The notes: generated from the letters alone by a model not told the origin. Positions 40,738 through 51,283 are shown, counted from the first letter of the stretch. The stretch is DNA of 64,000 nucleotides from Yponomeuta sedellus (GCA_934045075.1 OW203726.1:18105988-18169987), one strand, 5' to 3'. Program-made: numbers and translations.

Positions 40738-41007
40738 AATATAAATCCGTGGTCCTGACTATGAAATGGTTTAGCAGTGACACTGTTGTCATTGCTAAAC
40801 CAATGACAGCGTCAGAACACAACAACACAACAGGCGACAACTACTCGTTTAGTAGACTCGTCTTCCAGGTTCAAAATACTAATTAAGTTACATTTTAATT
40901 CACCTTCATTTATTTTATATTTTTTGTTCGATTCATGAAACTAAATGTAGCCTATATTGCCTTTCATATACTTCTGAAATTATTTTATATTATTGTACAT
41001 CTACTCA

Positions 41008-41240
41008 GACTCATGAGCTGGCCATATCTTGCGAAGAACCGACAACCGCTGGAGTAAATGTGTCCTTGAGTGGAGACCGCGACTCGGGAAACGTAGTGTA
41101 GGACGCCATCCGACCAAGTGGGATGACGATCTGCGAAAAACTGCATGTAGATGCTAGATGCGGCAAGCTAAAGACAGGGCGCTATGGCGCTCATTAGGGG
41201 AAGGCTATGTCCAGCAGTAGACTAATATAGCCTGACGATT
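41008..41240 (+). pseudogene. LINE L4 C-terminus (two stops)
   Basis: The plus strand encodes AGHILRRTDNRWSKCVLEWR, PRLGKRSVGRHPTKWDDDLR, KTACRC, stop, MRQAKDRALWRSLGEGYVQQ, stop, TNIA, stop. Both internal stops are TAG where the family has TGG (Trp). The final 80 bp (GGGCGCTATGGCGCTCATTA to CAGTAGACTAATATAGCCTG) equal the S3 SINE end. The tail is reduced to ACGATT. Confidence 0.9.
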
Positions 41241-41242
41241 TA

Positions 41243-41396
41243 CATCTATTTCCTTTTTTAAAAACCTATTTAGAGGCTAAATATTCCACCCATGCCGGGA
41301 TTCGAACCCGCGACCTTTGGCTTTCCGTGTCAGCGCTCTTTCCAAATGAGCTAATGCACGGGTTAGTGCATTAAAAATAATATAATCTACTTCCTT
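41243..41396 (+). mobile_element. Family A retroposon, copy 10 (snap-back)
   Basis: Left reversed part TTTTAAAAACCTATTTAGAG to TGAGCTAATG, right forward 3' end CACGGGTTAGTGCATTAAAA. Flanks ATCTATTTCCTT (41243-41254) and ATCTACTTCCTT (41385-41396) differ at one base. Confidence 0.85.
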
Positions 41397-41414
41397 CTTC
41401 GATGTTAGCCATTC

Positions 41415-41555
41415 CAAAGGTTGTCTCAAGATCACTTTTAGTGATAAGACTGCCGTCTGCACAATAGCACAAGAGTACCTAAGAAGATTTAGAAATATTT
41501 ATGTAATTCTTTTTTATGCACAATACAGTGTTCTATATCTAGCTATCTATATTGC
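41415..41555 (+). mobile_element. LINE L8 3' UTR
   Basis: AAGGTTGTCTCAAGATCACT, TTTAGTGATAAGACTGCCGT, TTTTTTATGCACAATACAGT, then ATCTAGCTATCTAT. Confidence 0.8.
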
Positions 41556-42109
41556 AATCTCCGGTCGGGTACTTACCGAGAAATGTCGAATCCATAAATC
41601 GAATTTCCCACTGTGTCTCCTGTAATAACATAGCCGAGTTCAAGAGGGACCGCCGATATTGGTCTTGCTGAGTAAACATTGATTTTGCCGGGAAAACTTG
41701 CTACAACTTATCGGGTATTTATTTAGGAATATGACACTGGGCGAGGTTGTGGCCTAAATTTACATTATCTGCACAGAGGGACGATTCAGCGGCTTATATA
41801 CGGCAGTCCAAACAAAAAGTAGCGTGTGTGACGCTTTCAGAAATCATTCTTTATCATCAATTCTATTATTAATTATGCTAATAATTAAAATTATTATTAA
41901 AATAATTATTTCCCGACGCATGTGACTATATATGCGTATCGCGAATCATTAAGAAGTACGATATGTAAGTAATCGCGATTAGTTATTATCTTCAATATGT
42001 ATGTATGTATGTATAATTATTTATTTATATATTATAATTTGTGTAGGTTTATCATAGGTCTAAGTAAATGTATCTTCTAACGTTTATGTAACTTTATTAT
42101 TGTATTTCA

Positions 42110-42395
42110 CTTTTTTTCCCCTGTACTACTCTTTGCCAGTCTCTTCGACACCAAAGGTTTGCTGGAAGAGAATAATTCTTGCATTAAAGCACGCCCTTGT
42201 ATATTTACTGATGTAATTAGTGCAACAAAGAATTTAAATAATGCATATATGTGTAAGGTTTTCTTTTCCCTTTTTTTTTGCACGCCTGCCAAGTTTCCGT
42301 TGTACCTCCTGCGGTTGGCTGGTAGAAAATGCTTATGGCATTAAGTTTGCCGCATTGCACAATTTCATGGTGCAATAAAGTATTAATAATAATAT
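42110..42395 (+). mobile_element. LINE 3' UTR
   Basis: GGTTTGCTGGAAGAGAATAA and, later, GGTTGGCTGGTAGAAAATGC, TTATGGCATTAAGTTTGCCG lead to TGGTGCAATAAAGTATTAAT. It resembles the 3' UTR of lepidopteran LINEs. The short frames within it are not believed. Confidence 0.65.
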
Positions 42396-42480
42396 ATACA
42401 TAACCTCACGTCTGTATCCCAGAGCGGTAGGCAGAGACCAGGGACTGCCACTTGCCACGATCCTGACAGATCACCATCTA
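42385..42480 (-). pseudogene. LINE L1 last 95 bp
   Basis: Reversed: TGTCAGGATCGTGGCAAGTG, CAGTCCCTGGTCTCTGCCTA, CCGCTCTGGGATACAGACGT. The same ending as 4300-4400. Confidence 0.85.
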
Positions 42481-42794
42481 GATTTTGAAATGGACACCTA
42501 GTTTGAATTGTAAAGTTCATTAACCTCCAGTTTCTACTTTGAATAAAACCTTTTCATTTCAATCCATTTTCTTTCACAAAACGCGTGACTCACAAAATCC
42601 CGCGTTGTCACACTACTGGGGCAGGAGGACCCTGCAGCGTTATCGTTAACCCTATCGTAATATTGACACAATTAATAATTTTCGTGGGAACAAAGGCGGC
42701 AGCCAATTTGGAACGTTAAAATCATATGCCGTTATGTATTTATGGCACGGGTGTTATTCAGAGAAATTTCAAGAACAGCAGGCGTACACGCACA

Positions 42795-42870
42795 CTGCAC
42801 TGGGAATCGAAGCTGGGTCTCTCGCTTTGGAATCCATTGCCCTACCCACTGGGCCGCTGCCGCTACAAAG
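42795..42870 (-). mobile_element. S1-type SINE head
   Basis: Reversed: GCGGCAGCGGCCCAGTGGGT, CCAAAGCGAGAGACCCAGCT and TCGATTCCCAGTGC. Confidence 0.65.
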
Positions 42871-42899
42871 AATTTTACTCAATAATTTTAATAATAACG

Positions 42900-43210
42900 G
42901 TTACTACTGTACTAGCGTGCAGCTGGATTCGAATCCAGGCATGTGTCAATTACAAAGACTTAGCTTTCTAAGTTAGTCCTAGTCACATTTGTGAAGTTGT
43001 AGTCGGCCTACCCACTAGGCCAATCTCGCTAGTTGTGAAGGAAAACATCGTGAGGAAACCCGAGTAGCTGATGTGTTCTACTACCTCAGGGCTTTTAATT
43101 GCTAATACGCGGTAGGCACGCGCAGTAATTGAGACCATATTCTCTTTCTGAGAAAAGGACTGTGCCCTGTAGTAGGACGTACTCTCACATAGGCTACATA
43201 AAATATATTA
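42900..43210 (+). mobile_element. tRNA-derived SINE
   Basis: B-box TGGATTCGAATCCAGGCATG; body GAAGGAAAACATCGTGAGGA, AACCCGAGTAGCTGATGTG; end CTTTCTGAGAAAAGGACTGT, GCCCTGTAGTAGGACGTACT. Same family as 331-480 and 21440-21650. Confidence 0.7.
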
Positions 43211-43239
43211 TGAGTAATCTGCATATTACTCATAATAGC

Positions 43240-43490
43240 CGAGACCGTGTAGAGAATAGCACCAACCCAAATTCTTCCCGCGGGTGTCGTAAAAGGCGAC
43301 TAAGGGAAACAAACCGGGGGTTGGGCAGCAGCGCCCCCTGCAGTACAATTCCACCGAACTGCGATCCCCAAGCCGCATGCCCAGCGAGGGGATTATGGGC
43401 ATTATCCCCCATCGATAGCACAACCTTGCGCTGTGGCGCTCATTAGGGGAGGGCTTTGTCCAGCAGTGGACTAATATAGCCTGAAGAAGA
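43240..43490 (+). mobile_element. S3 SINE, nearly complete
   Basis: AGAGAATAGCACCAACCCAA to CCAGCAGTGGACTAATATAG, CCTGAAGAAGAA. It is followed at 43500-43590 by another L4/S3 3' end (CGAAAAACTGCCGGCAGATG ... AGCCTGAAGAAGAAG). Confidence 0.92.
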
Positions 43491-43737
43491 ATCTGCATAT
43501 TATTATGCGAAAAACTGCCGGCAGATGCAGATGCACTCATTAGGAGAGGGTTAAGTCCAGCAGTGGACTAACATATAGCCTGAAGAAGAAGATGAGTAAT
43601 TTAGTTGGTTTGGTACTAGTATAAGATTCAATAGCTTTCGAGCCTTGAGTGATTATATTCACACCCTGTAGCTATGCTAGAAAATGATGATAAAAAAAAA
43701 TTGCCAGGTGATATCAAAAGTAAAGGTGAAATAGCTG

Positions 43738-43778
43738 TATCGCGCTGGTTGCTGTATCAGACACCAACCAGCGCGATA
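43738..43778. repeat. 14-bp perfect inverted repeat
   Basis: TATCGCGCTGGTTG and its complement around a 13-nt loop. Confidence 0.9.
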
Positions 43779-43869
43779 AACATGCGTAAGTTTTAAATTC
43801 TACCTGTCCTCTTGGAAGAGATTTTTCTGACTGGCAAGCTGCAAACGTGTCTACCTCTTCGTGGTAAAG

Positions 43870-44218
43870 GCGTAGGCCTATCGATATCCCTATTGTATGT
43901 CCTCACTGCTGGGCCAAGGTTAGGCCATACTCAACCACGGGGGCCAAGTCCGGGTTGGTGGAGGATTTTAAGACAGTTGCGAGCCTTACCCTTAGTTATC
44001 AAGCCGCCCATAAGACCTCTGACATGGCTTAACGATTGCCAGTACATGACAGCCGGCATCAACGGCTCTACGTACTTTGCGAAGCACGGAAGCGCTTGGA
44101 AAAAATGCCACAAGCAGTAGTCACGGGACAGTCACCCATCCTACACCTGACCGCGCCTGTTGTTGCTTAACTCAAGTAATTGATTCCAATCACTCGGTTC
44201 GACTAGGCCCCGAGCGTT
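43870..44218 (-). mobile_element. 5S-derived SINE
   Basis: CGATATCCCTATTGTATGTC to CCTGTTGTTGCTTAACTCAA and GGTTCGACTAGGCCCCGAGC. A ~25-bp deletion removes the CTCTTCCTGCATCGC part. Confidence 0.88.
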
Positions 44219-44600
44219 TCTATGTAAACCTATGAATGTGAATATTGCGAATTCTATTCTCTATTCCAACCCTGTGTCGCATTAATTAGTCCCCTCGATA
44301 ACCAATGTAAGCAATATCACAGAAGCAATATGTTTGAATATGGAAATTTCACATTAATCGATGTAGAATTCACGCTATTTGGGGAATCTGACTAAGGTTT
44401 GTAATCAGTAAACGTAAATTACCTTCGAGGTTTGGCCTTGTCCTCGAGATCCTTTGTTTTTGGCGGACCTTTGGAATAGCTAGTTTTTACCGAATTTATC
44501 TAGTTACGTGTGTGTTATAATGATAACCTGTAGTTGACTTAAATTTATATTGAATAGATGGTCAGAGTAGAGTTTTTTTTGCCGCTACCTTTTTCGTAAT
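44219..44600. other. No gene recognised
   Basis: No match inside the window. Confidence 0.5.
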
Positions 44601-44616
44601 AGATAGAGAACACTTT

Positions 44617-45067
44617 CATCATCATCATCATCAGCCCACCGCTGCCCACTGCTGGGTATAGGCCTTTTCCCCATTATGCCAAGCCTCACGGTCTCTCGCC
44701 ATCCTCATCCAAGGACCCTCCACTGACTCTGCCACATCGTCTGACCATCGGGCCGCTGGTCTGCCCACCGACCGCTTTCCCGTTCTCGGCCGCCACTCTG
44801 TGACTGCTCTGGTCCACCTGCCGTCTTCCCGCCTTGCCAAGTGCCCCGCCCACCTCCACTTTAGTCTCGAGATCCGGTCCCCTACATCATCAACCTTCGT
44901 TTTACGTCGAATAACGATATTTGGAACCCGATCTACGAGTCTAAGGCCCAACATGGAACGCTCCATAGCTCTCTGTGCTACTTTAACTCGGTGCATGTTC
45001 TGTTTTGTGAGCGTCCATGTTTCGGCCCCGTAAGTGAGGATGGGCAAGACACATTGGTTGAATGTCT
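44617..45067 (-). pseudogene. LINE L2 (RTE-like) ORF2 C-terminus, open frame, nested in L8
   Basis: The minus strand from 45060 reads NQCVLPILTYGAETWTLTKQ, NMHRVKVAQRAMERSMLGL, RLVDRVPNIVIRRKTKVDDV, LKWRWAGHLARREDGRWTRA, SVGRPAARWSDDV, NGEKAYTQQWAAVG, stop and a (TGA)n tail (44617-44632 reversed). There are no stops for ~140 codons, so it is young or well kept, but it is 5'-truncated. AGAACACTTT at 44607-44616 and 45068-45077 is its target duplication, lying inside a reversed L8 3' UTR. Confidence 0.92.
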
Positions 45068-45175
45068 AGAACACTTTATTGTACATAAAAATGGAAGCCA
45101 CACAGATATTCCTTAACCTAAGAGTATAGACGACGGGATCACTAAAAGTTATCTTCTCCAGACAACCTTAGGAAG
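45068..45175 (-). mobile_element. LINE L8 3' UTR, hosting L2
   Basis: AGAACACTTTATTGTACATA, CAGATATTCCTTAACCTAAG and TCACTAAAAGTTATCTTCTC. The missing end (GATAGAG) lies at 44601-44607. Confidence 0.85.
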
Positions 45176-45244
45176 GACTGGACTAGAACATGGTATAGTT
45201 TGCATTGCGCTACTGATTGTATTGAAAACTATAAAAGTACCTAA

Positions 45245-45690
45245 CAAAGTAATCAATTCAATTTATTTCATAAAGTCAAAATACAATAGACATACCTAAA
45301 TTATTTACATAGACATTAAAAAAAACTCAATACAATCATAATCAACATTCACATAAAGTTTCGTCAAAAAGAATGAAATTAAAAGAGTGTCAAGGCAATA
45401 ACAATAATAATAAAATAATAATTAAAACAAACAAAAAAAAACTCTATGCAAATAAATCGCTCCGAGCCACATCCGAACCAAAAGTCTCCATAATACTGGC
45501 CGCGTTACCGCGCTGCACAGCAAGGGAAATCCTTTGGCTCAGATATGCCCCAGAGCGAACGTCCATGCCACGGTCCCTCAATCGGCGTCCCAGCTCCCTA
45601 ATAAAAGCGCTGCCCTGCGCTCCCCATACACCAGAAGTTTCTATAGCCAGCGGCACAAATATGTAGAAAAACCTAACCTAACCTAACAAA
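45245..45690 (-). pseudogene. LINE-type C-terminus (L6) with 3' UTR
   Basis: The minus strand 45662-45444 encodes FVPLAIETSGVWGAQGSAFI, RELGRRLRDRGMDVRSGAYL, SQRISLAVQRGNAASIMETF, GSDVARSDLFA, stop. The pattern 'P-x-x-[IV]ET-x-G-x-WG ... QR-[IL]-[SA]-[IV]-A-x-QRGNAAS' is common at the end of retroelement polyproteins in fish and invertebrates, as I recall; the exact clade is uncertain. The 3' UTR runs to AATAAATTGAATTGATT at 45245. The 5' break coincides with CCTAACCTAACCTAAC (45669-45684). Confidence 0.65.
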
Positions 45691-45972
45691 GTGTTATAGT
45701 GGGCATCATATAATCAAAACCCAGATTTGGGCTACATGGAACATCGACTGCAAAGTGAACAGTAATCAATCCCGAAGGAGCAAGGAAAAGCTAAAGTGTG
45801 CACTTAATTATTGTCAAATGACAATAGCTTGGGACGACATTGTTTTCCTCGACCATTAGAGGGGCGGACCTCGCTACAGTCCATGAGAGATTAGTGGGTT
45901 GAGTTTATAATTTCAATTTTTCTAAATTGCACCGACCACCCGTCTCTAATTTATTTCTTTTCTCCGTCTCTG

Positions 45973-46077
45973 GTTGCCTGCTTTTAGTAATAAGGCTGCC
46001 AATTGTACTATATTTTTATACAATTTCTGTTACTGTTATTTCTGTGTACAATAAAAATATCCTATCTATCTATCTGC
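45973..46077 (+). mobile_element. LINE L8-type 3' UTR
   Basis: GGTTGCCTGCTTTTAGTAAT, AAGGCTGCCAATTGTACTA and TGTGTACAATAAAAATATCC, then CTATC repeats. Confidence 0.75.
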
Positions 46078-46631
46078 TTGTGCTTGTATGTACATGTTAT
46101 TGTTGTTGTTGTTATCTATTAGTGTGATGGCTTTTCAGAGTAGAAGTCTCAAGAGAAATAACTGTGAATTGTTTAGAAAAACAAAACCACACGACAAAAA
46201 AAAAATTATATATAAGTAAATAGTTTTAATATTTTCATGTACCCAGTGTCACAGCTAAGACAAATCGAACGAGACCTCACGATCTAAAATGTATCAAGCC
46301 CTTTTAGCAACAGAGTGTGACAAAAAAAAATATACACATACATATACTTGAAAAGCTTAAACCTCCTCTTGGCGCAGCCGGGTAAAAAAACTCGTAAAAA
46401 ATTGTATACCACAAACTAAAGAATTTATCTTATACGTATTTGTGCCTGGTATTTTAAGCCAGCTTACTGCAAAGCTGTCTAACAGTGCTATGTTCTGTTT
46501 ATGCGAAGGACACGCTATTTCCAGTGAATAAGTCCAAAATATCGTGCTCCATGACCTATATAGTATCTATAAATAAATTGTATGACTGAGTTATATATTC
46601 TCATCAATGAACGAATTTATCTATTTAATTC
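46078..46631. other. No gene recognised
   Basis: No supported frame. A 5S-SINE scrap follows at 46632-46680 (CCCCGCCGAGAGGCACGGGT). Confidence 0.5.
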
Positions 46632-46734
46632 ATCATTATGTCCCCGCCGAGAGGCACGGGTCTCTTCCCTGAGGACGGTATTTGTTTATCTATTTACTTA
46701 CTTATCCAAGTCTTACACAACATAATATTTACAT

Positions 46735-46800
46735 ACATTGCTTCTGGCACCACACTAGGATACCCTGTGTCGTGGGAACCAGAAACAGCGACACAAGTAA
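46735..46800 (-). mobile_element. SINE S4 body fragment
   Basis: CACACTAGGATACCCTGTGT, CGTGGGAACCAGAAACAGCG, reverse of the S4 body at 1480-1540. Confidence 0.7.
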
Positions 46801-47187
46801 GGGGGTCAAAATAACTCAAAATCAACTCAGTTCAATTCAAGGTCAGGTGAGCAAACATTTGCCACACGATGTAGCAATGCCACATTTGCATTGCTACATC
46901 GCTCGGATAACATAACTCGTAGCGTCCACGCAAGCAAAGATTAATGCGTCGTCGACTGTACGAGCATTATGGTGAATCCTGCTCCGCTGCTATTGTCCGA
47001 ACGCCGACCGACAGTTAGACGTTTTTGCCCAAAAGTCGAGAAAGCAATTTCAAAGGCAATTGGGTAAACCGAGGATCCCACAGCCGACCGTAAGGGTAGG
47101 CATGTCGGAGACCGTAACGGGGGACTAACTAAAAGGTCAACTTTTGTTTCGTTTCACTTGAGTTACAACATTAACCTATCTCTGTTA
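46801..47187. other. No gene recognised; one hairpin
   Basis: A 14-bp hairpin, CGATGTAGCAATGC with its complement (46868-46902). Otherwise unassigned. Confidence 0.5.
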
Positions 47188-47244
47188 ATGCAGGAAGAGA
47201 CTCGTGCCTCAGCAGTGGGGACATATATGGGTTGATATAGGTAA
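47188..47244 (+). mobile_element. 5S-derived SINE 3' end
   Basis: ATGCAGGAAGAGACTCGTGC, CTCAGCAGTGGGGACATATA, TGGGTTGATAT. Confidence 0.8.
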
Positions 47245-47490
47245 CAATACCGGCATACCAAAAAGCAGTCCTGTCTCACTCACATTCTCATAATTACACT
47301 ATGAGCCGGTTTCTGAATTGAGTATTTCACTAAATAAGCAACGTTCTGTCACACTCTTTTCTGAGAAGTACGAAGAGACAGCACCACATTTAAATGTTTA
47401 CTTAGCGAAATTCTCAATTCAAAAACTGGCCAATAGTGTAATTATGAGAATGTGAGTGAGATGTGATTGCTCTTTGGTATGCCGGTATTG
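47245..47490. mobile_element. Foldback element
   Basis: The left arm (CAATACCGGCATACCAAA, CTCACTCACATTCTCATAAT, TACACTAT) and right arm (GCCAATAGTGTAATTATGAG, AATGTGAGTGAGAT, TTTGGTATGCCGGTATTG) are complementary over ~85 bp. An inner motif TTTACTTAGCGAAATTCTCA is shared with 25345 and 55030. Confidence 0.85.
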
Positions 47491-47551
47491 TACTATTTTT
47501 ATTTTTAATGCACTAACCCGTGCTAAGGACAATTTTAAAATACCGGTATTG
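47482..47551 (-). mobile_element. Family A retroposon, copy 11 (52 bp, minimal)
   Basis: CCGGTATTG is duplicated at 47482-47490 and 47543-47551. Between them lie only the reversed family A 3' end, TACTATTTTTATTTTTAATG, CACTAACCCGTGCTAAGGAC, AATTTTAAAATA. It stops at the same TTTTAAAA where the inverted arms of other copies end. Confidence 0.9.
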
Positions 47552-47554
47552 TTA

Positions 47555-47818
47555 CCGATATCAACCCTTGTATGGCTCCACTCCTGGGGCACGGGTTAGG
47601 CCATACTCCACCACAAAGGCCAAGTCCGGGATATGGCTCAACGACTGCCAGCGGCTTAAGATGCCTTGAAAAGCACGGAAGCGCTCATAAAAATGCCACT
47701 AGCGGTAGTCACGGCACGGTCACCCATCCTGCACCTGGCCGCTCCTGTTACCTATTGCTTGACTCAAGTGATTGATTCCAATCACTTGGTACGACTAGGC
47801 CACGAGCGCTTCGGGCGA
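47555..47818 (-). mobile_element. 5S-derived SINE with internal deletions
   Basis: CCGATATCAACCCTTGTATG to CTATTGCTTGACTCAAGTGA and TTGGTACGACTAGGCCACGA. Two internal deletions shorten it. Confidence 0.85.
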
Positions 47819-48424
47819 GCGAGCGGTACCATTATTTTTTATTTTATTTTAAAATTGTTGTGTACTCTTTTATTCTGTGGCCACTAATAAGGTTAGGTCA
47901 TATATGTGTGCGAAGATGACATATTATATAGATCATTCACGGTGAAAGGGTTCGGCTAAGTTTTGTGTATAATTCAGGTGCTAATGAATGTGTGGCTTAG
48001 ACCTAAGTAGCAATGCCTTGTACTAACTTACGCATAGATTTAGCTAATATTAATAAAGAAGCTATATAATATAGCATAACAGTCTATGTACAGTCTATTT
48101 ATCCTTACTTGTCCTTTCGTAAACTAGATTCGAAGACAAATCCCAAAATGTATATTTGATGGCAAAACTAGATATTTTCTCGTCAATTCATTCACCTTTG
48201 TTTTTAAAATTGGCAGCGTGCTATGTAAAATAGAGTCACACGTTGTTACGTGGGACACTATTTGCAATATTTACTATATAATATTTATTTATTTTATACA
48301 ATTTTTTTATTTCACTTTTTAATGAACTTTCATTTACACGGAAACGGTCATTTACATGTCAGTTTTCGGCTAAAAGTTTTTATTTATGTACATGCATGTA
48401 CCGACTAAATTATTTATGCAATCT
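47819..48424. other. No gene recognised
   Basis: AT-rich, without match. Confidence 0.5.
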
Positions 48425-48560
48425 ACTCAATCCAAAGTTTATCTGGAAGAGATCGCTCTTAGCGTTAAGAACGCCAATTGTGTAACATTACATAGATTTA
48501 AAAAATCATGATTGTATTATTTTTTCTCGTTGTGCAATAAAGTGTTTTCTATCTATATTT
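48425..48560 (+). mobile_element. LINE 3' UTR (L8-type)
   Basis: AGTTTATCTGGAAGAGATCG, CTCTTAGCGTTAAGAACGCC and GTTGTGCAATAAAGTGTTTT, CTATCTAT. Confidence 0.85.
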
Positions 48561-48824
48561 CTAAAAGTTTAGTTTAGCGGTAGAGCTTCTTTATTAAAAT
48601 ATACAAGTTAGGATAAATAGATTCTATGTCGCACTGAAGGTAACAGAACTTCTGTAAAAGATATAGAATGGGCTTAAATCTTTGTAAGCAGTACAACACA
48701 TTACAAAGGTAGTTGCGGATTCACTTACTAAATTTTTGTCAGAAGAATTTGGAACTTAATAATGAGATGTTCTGAGCTTAATCACCAGGGACTACTGACT
48801 GGCGATTTCAAGTTTGTCATCGCT

Positions 48825-49120
48825 GAAAATCACTTCGAGATCACTTTTAGTGATAAGGCCGCCGTTTAAACTCTACGGTTAAGAAATATCTGTATAATTT
48901 CCTTTTTTATGTACAACTAGCCTACCCAGTGAACTTCGTACCGCCTAACAGTCGATTCTTTAAATTTTTTTAATTTTCCTCTCCGTAAGAACCATCCTCG
49001 CACTTCAAGGAATATTCTAAGAATTAGCAAAATCGGTACAGCTGTTCTCGAGATTTGCGCTTACCAACACATTCAGCGATTCATTTTTATATTATAGAAT
49101 AAAGTGTTATCTATCTATCT
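48825..49120 (+). mobile_element. LINE L8 3' UTR split by a Helitron-like repeat
   Basis: CACTTCGAGATCACTTTTAG to TTTTTTATGTACAA (48916), then TAAAGTGTTATCTATCTATC from 49100. The empty site TGTACAATAAAGTG is intact in the other L8 copies. Confidence 0.9.
48917..49099 (-). mobile_element. Helitron-like repeat (second family)
   Basis: In sense (minus) it runs TTCTATAATATAAAAATGAA, TCGCTGAATGTGTTGG to AGTTCACTGGGTAGGCTAG. It is inserted exactly between A and T without target duplication and ends in CTAG, both Helitron rules. Two tandem copies lie at 53960-54318. Confidence 0.8.
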
Positions 49121-49164
49121 AGATAAATAAATGATATAGAAATGATGTCTATGTCGATGTCAAC

Positions 49165-49245
49165 AAATGACGCTATGTATATGACATAACATCCACGCAA
49201 CACAATGTCTTGTCCTAGTTCCAAATTAGAATACGTTGTATTATG
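49165..49245 (-). mobile_element. SINE S4 end fragment
   Basis: ATGACATAACATCCACGCAA, CACAATGTCTTGTCCTAGTT is the reverse of 20080-20120. Confidence 0.6.
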
Positions 49246-49439
49246 TAACCAGACAAAGACATCCCGAACATTAAAAGTCACCCAGATTGAGGCACTTTGT
49301 ACTTATCAAACAAAATACGGCGGCCCCTAGAGGGAATCTCTGATTATTCCCAAATTAAAGCATTGGAGTACAATGAGCTAAAAGAAATTTATCGAAAACA
49401 TAACACTAGATTTTTTGACTGTAGACACAATGCTTATGT

Positions 49440-49640
49440 GCTCTGCGTCGCAGAAAGGTTAGGCGATACTGCACCACGGGGTCAAGTCCGGGTTCGTGGA
49501 GGATTGTATGACTGTGGCGGGTTTTACTGTTAGAAGTTATCAACTCGCCCGTGGCAGGGCTTAACGACGGGCATTACATGACAGCCGGCACCAACAGCTT
49601 AGCGTGCTTTGTGAAGCGCGGAAACGCTCGGAAAACATGA
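49440..49640 (-). mobile_element. 5S-derived SINE, middle part
   Basis: CTCTGCGTCGCAGAAAGGTT to GCGCGGAAACGCTCGGAAAA. Both the 5S head and the LINE-like end are missing. Confidence 0.8.
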
Positions 49641-49984
49641 TGATACAACTTATTAGTGAGTGAGCCATTACCTTCTTAAGTGGGCTTTTTAGGTATGTAT
49701 TGCTATATTGCCTGTTGGGCCCGCGGGTTATGGCTTACGTAGGACAAATTGGAGCCTAGTAAGGTCAGTATACAGATTAAGCGAATACCAACGTACTATC
49801 ACTTATATTAGATTACTACTCTTCACTGCATAACAAACATTTGGAGATTTTATGAAAACCTTACATATGTAAGTTATACAGTGTAAAACTTGCGGTATCA
49901 TTCGTAGAAACGATCTCTTGGATAGGACTGAAAGATGAAAAGAGTAGCTGTTCATTGGATTATTAATAAATTAATCGATTCAAT
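49641..49984. other. No gene recognised
   Basis: No match. Confidence 0.5.
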
Positions 49985-50095
49985 ATTGAAACCCTTTGTA
50001 GGTCCTCACTGCTGAGGCACGGGTCTCTTCCTGAATCGCAGAAAGGTTAAGCTACACTTCACCACGGGGAGCAAGTCTGGGTTAGTGGATTCAAT
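49985..50095 (-). mobile_element. 5S-derived SINE 3' part
   Basis: TTGAAACCCTTTGTAGGTCC, CTGAGGCACGGGTCTCTTCC to GCAAGTCTGGGTTAGTGG. Confidence 0.8.
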
Positions 50096-50655
50096 ATTAC
50101 TTATATTAGTATTCGTTGGTTTGATATTTATAGAGCAACGCGACAGGTTGAAAACGCGACCGTGAGAAAATCCTTACGAAGTGGCCACCTGCCGGCTTAA
50201 CAGTGAAGAGTTTGAGGCGCTCTTGAAAATTTGGCCCGTGTCTTACCTTTGGATTAGGCAGCCTGGCTCCTTTAGCAGCCCGAGTTAAGGCGCTACTTTG
50301 ACTCGCATTTGTCAGTTGAAATTTTCACGGAATATGCATTATTACGGCAGTTTACCTAACCAATAACAAAAAACTAAAAATGAGGGCCGGTCTCAATAAA
50401 GTCGCAGTAGACATATTATTAAATTGAATACAATATTTCAGTTTAGTAAAAAGGGACACCAGTTGCCGTTGGTGGTACGGAATCCTCCGTGAGCGAGTCC
50501 GGCTCGCGGTTGGCCTCCTATTTGGTAGAGATACGTGCGCCTGGAACGTACCATGCCGACCCTTCCACCCACATTCACTTTATGTCTTTCTTTTATTTTA
50601 TTTTATGTTATTAGGCACACCAACTAAGATCGACTTTGTACAATATCGTTTTAGT
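50096..50655. other. Unassigned, with a widespread repeat end at 50485-50530
   Basis: GGTACGGAATCCTCCGTGAG, CGAGTCCGGCTCGCGGTTGG resembles the 'acggaaccc ... gcacttggcc' end found at 62365-62410. Otherwise nothing is recognised. Confidence 0.5.
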
Positions 50656-50775
50656 GCACTAAAGAATTTTCCTCCAACCCGGACTTGGCCCTCGTGGTGG
50701 AGTGTAGCCTAACCTTCCTGCGATGCAGGAAGAGACCCGTGCCCCAGCAGTGGGGACATACAAGGGTTCATAACG
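50656..50775 (+). mobile_element. 5S-derived SINE 3' part
   Basis: CCTCCAACCCGGACTTGGCC, CTCGTGGTGGAGTGTAGCCT to CCCAGCAGTGGGGACATACA, AGGGTT. Confidence 0.9.
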
Positions 50776-51032
50776 ACGATAACGAAAAAAAAAATTAATT
50801 CATTCATCACCAACAGCATACATACAGAATATAGTACAAAAGAGTTACAAGAAGATAAAATTACCTGTATGTACACCACTCATAGGTAAGCACAGCATTT
50901 ATATAAAATTATCCTTATTGAACTAAGGTTACAAAAATCAACAACAAATCAACTATACTGCCTTTGTATATACCAATTTCTTGAAATCTCTGAAGGTTTG
51001 ACGCTTAATATCAAAGTCAATCAGCTTACAGG

Positions 51033-51283
51033 AAGACCCCAGGGAAAAAGACAAAATAGTCAAGCAACAAACATTTGGAGATATTCCATTTTGAAAGTTT
51101 AACTTATATCACTTTTTCCCTGTATGCGATTTTTAAAGCGTCAATAACTCCGACACTAATTTGTTTTTTACCCTGTTCGGTTTACTTTCTTAGAGTAACG
51201 GGAATTCCCTACAAAACTGCATTCACAGACTAATTTCGAAAAAAAGTGAACTTTTCGTCTTTTTCCCTGGAGTCTTGTTATTA
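51033..51283. repeat. Foldback element
   Basis: CCCAGGGAAAAAGACAAAAT and, 200 bp on, TTCGTCTTTTTCCCTGGAGT pair as ends. CACTTTTTCCCTG within is an echo. No coding. Confidence 0.65.
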
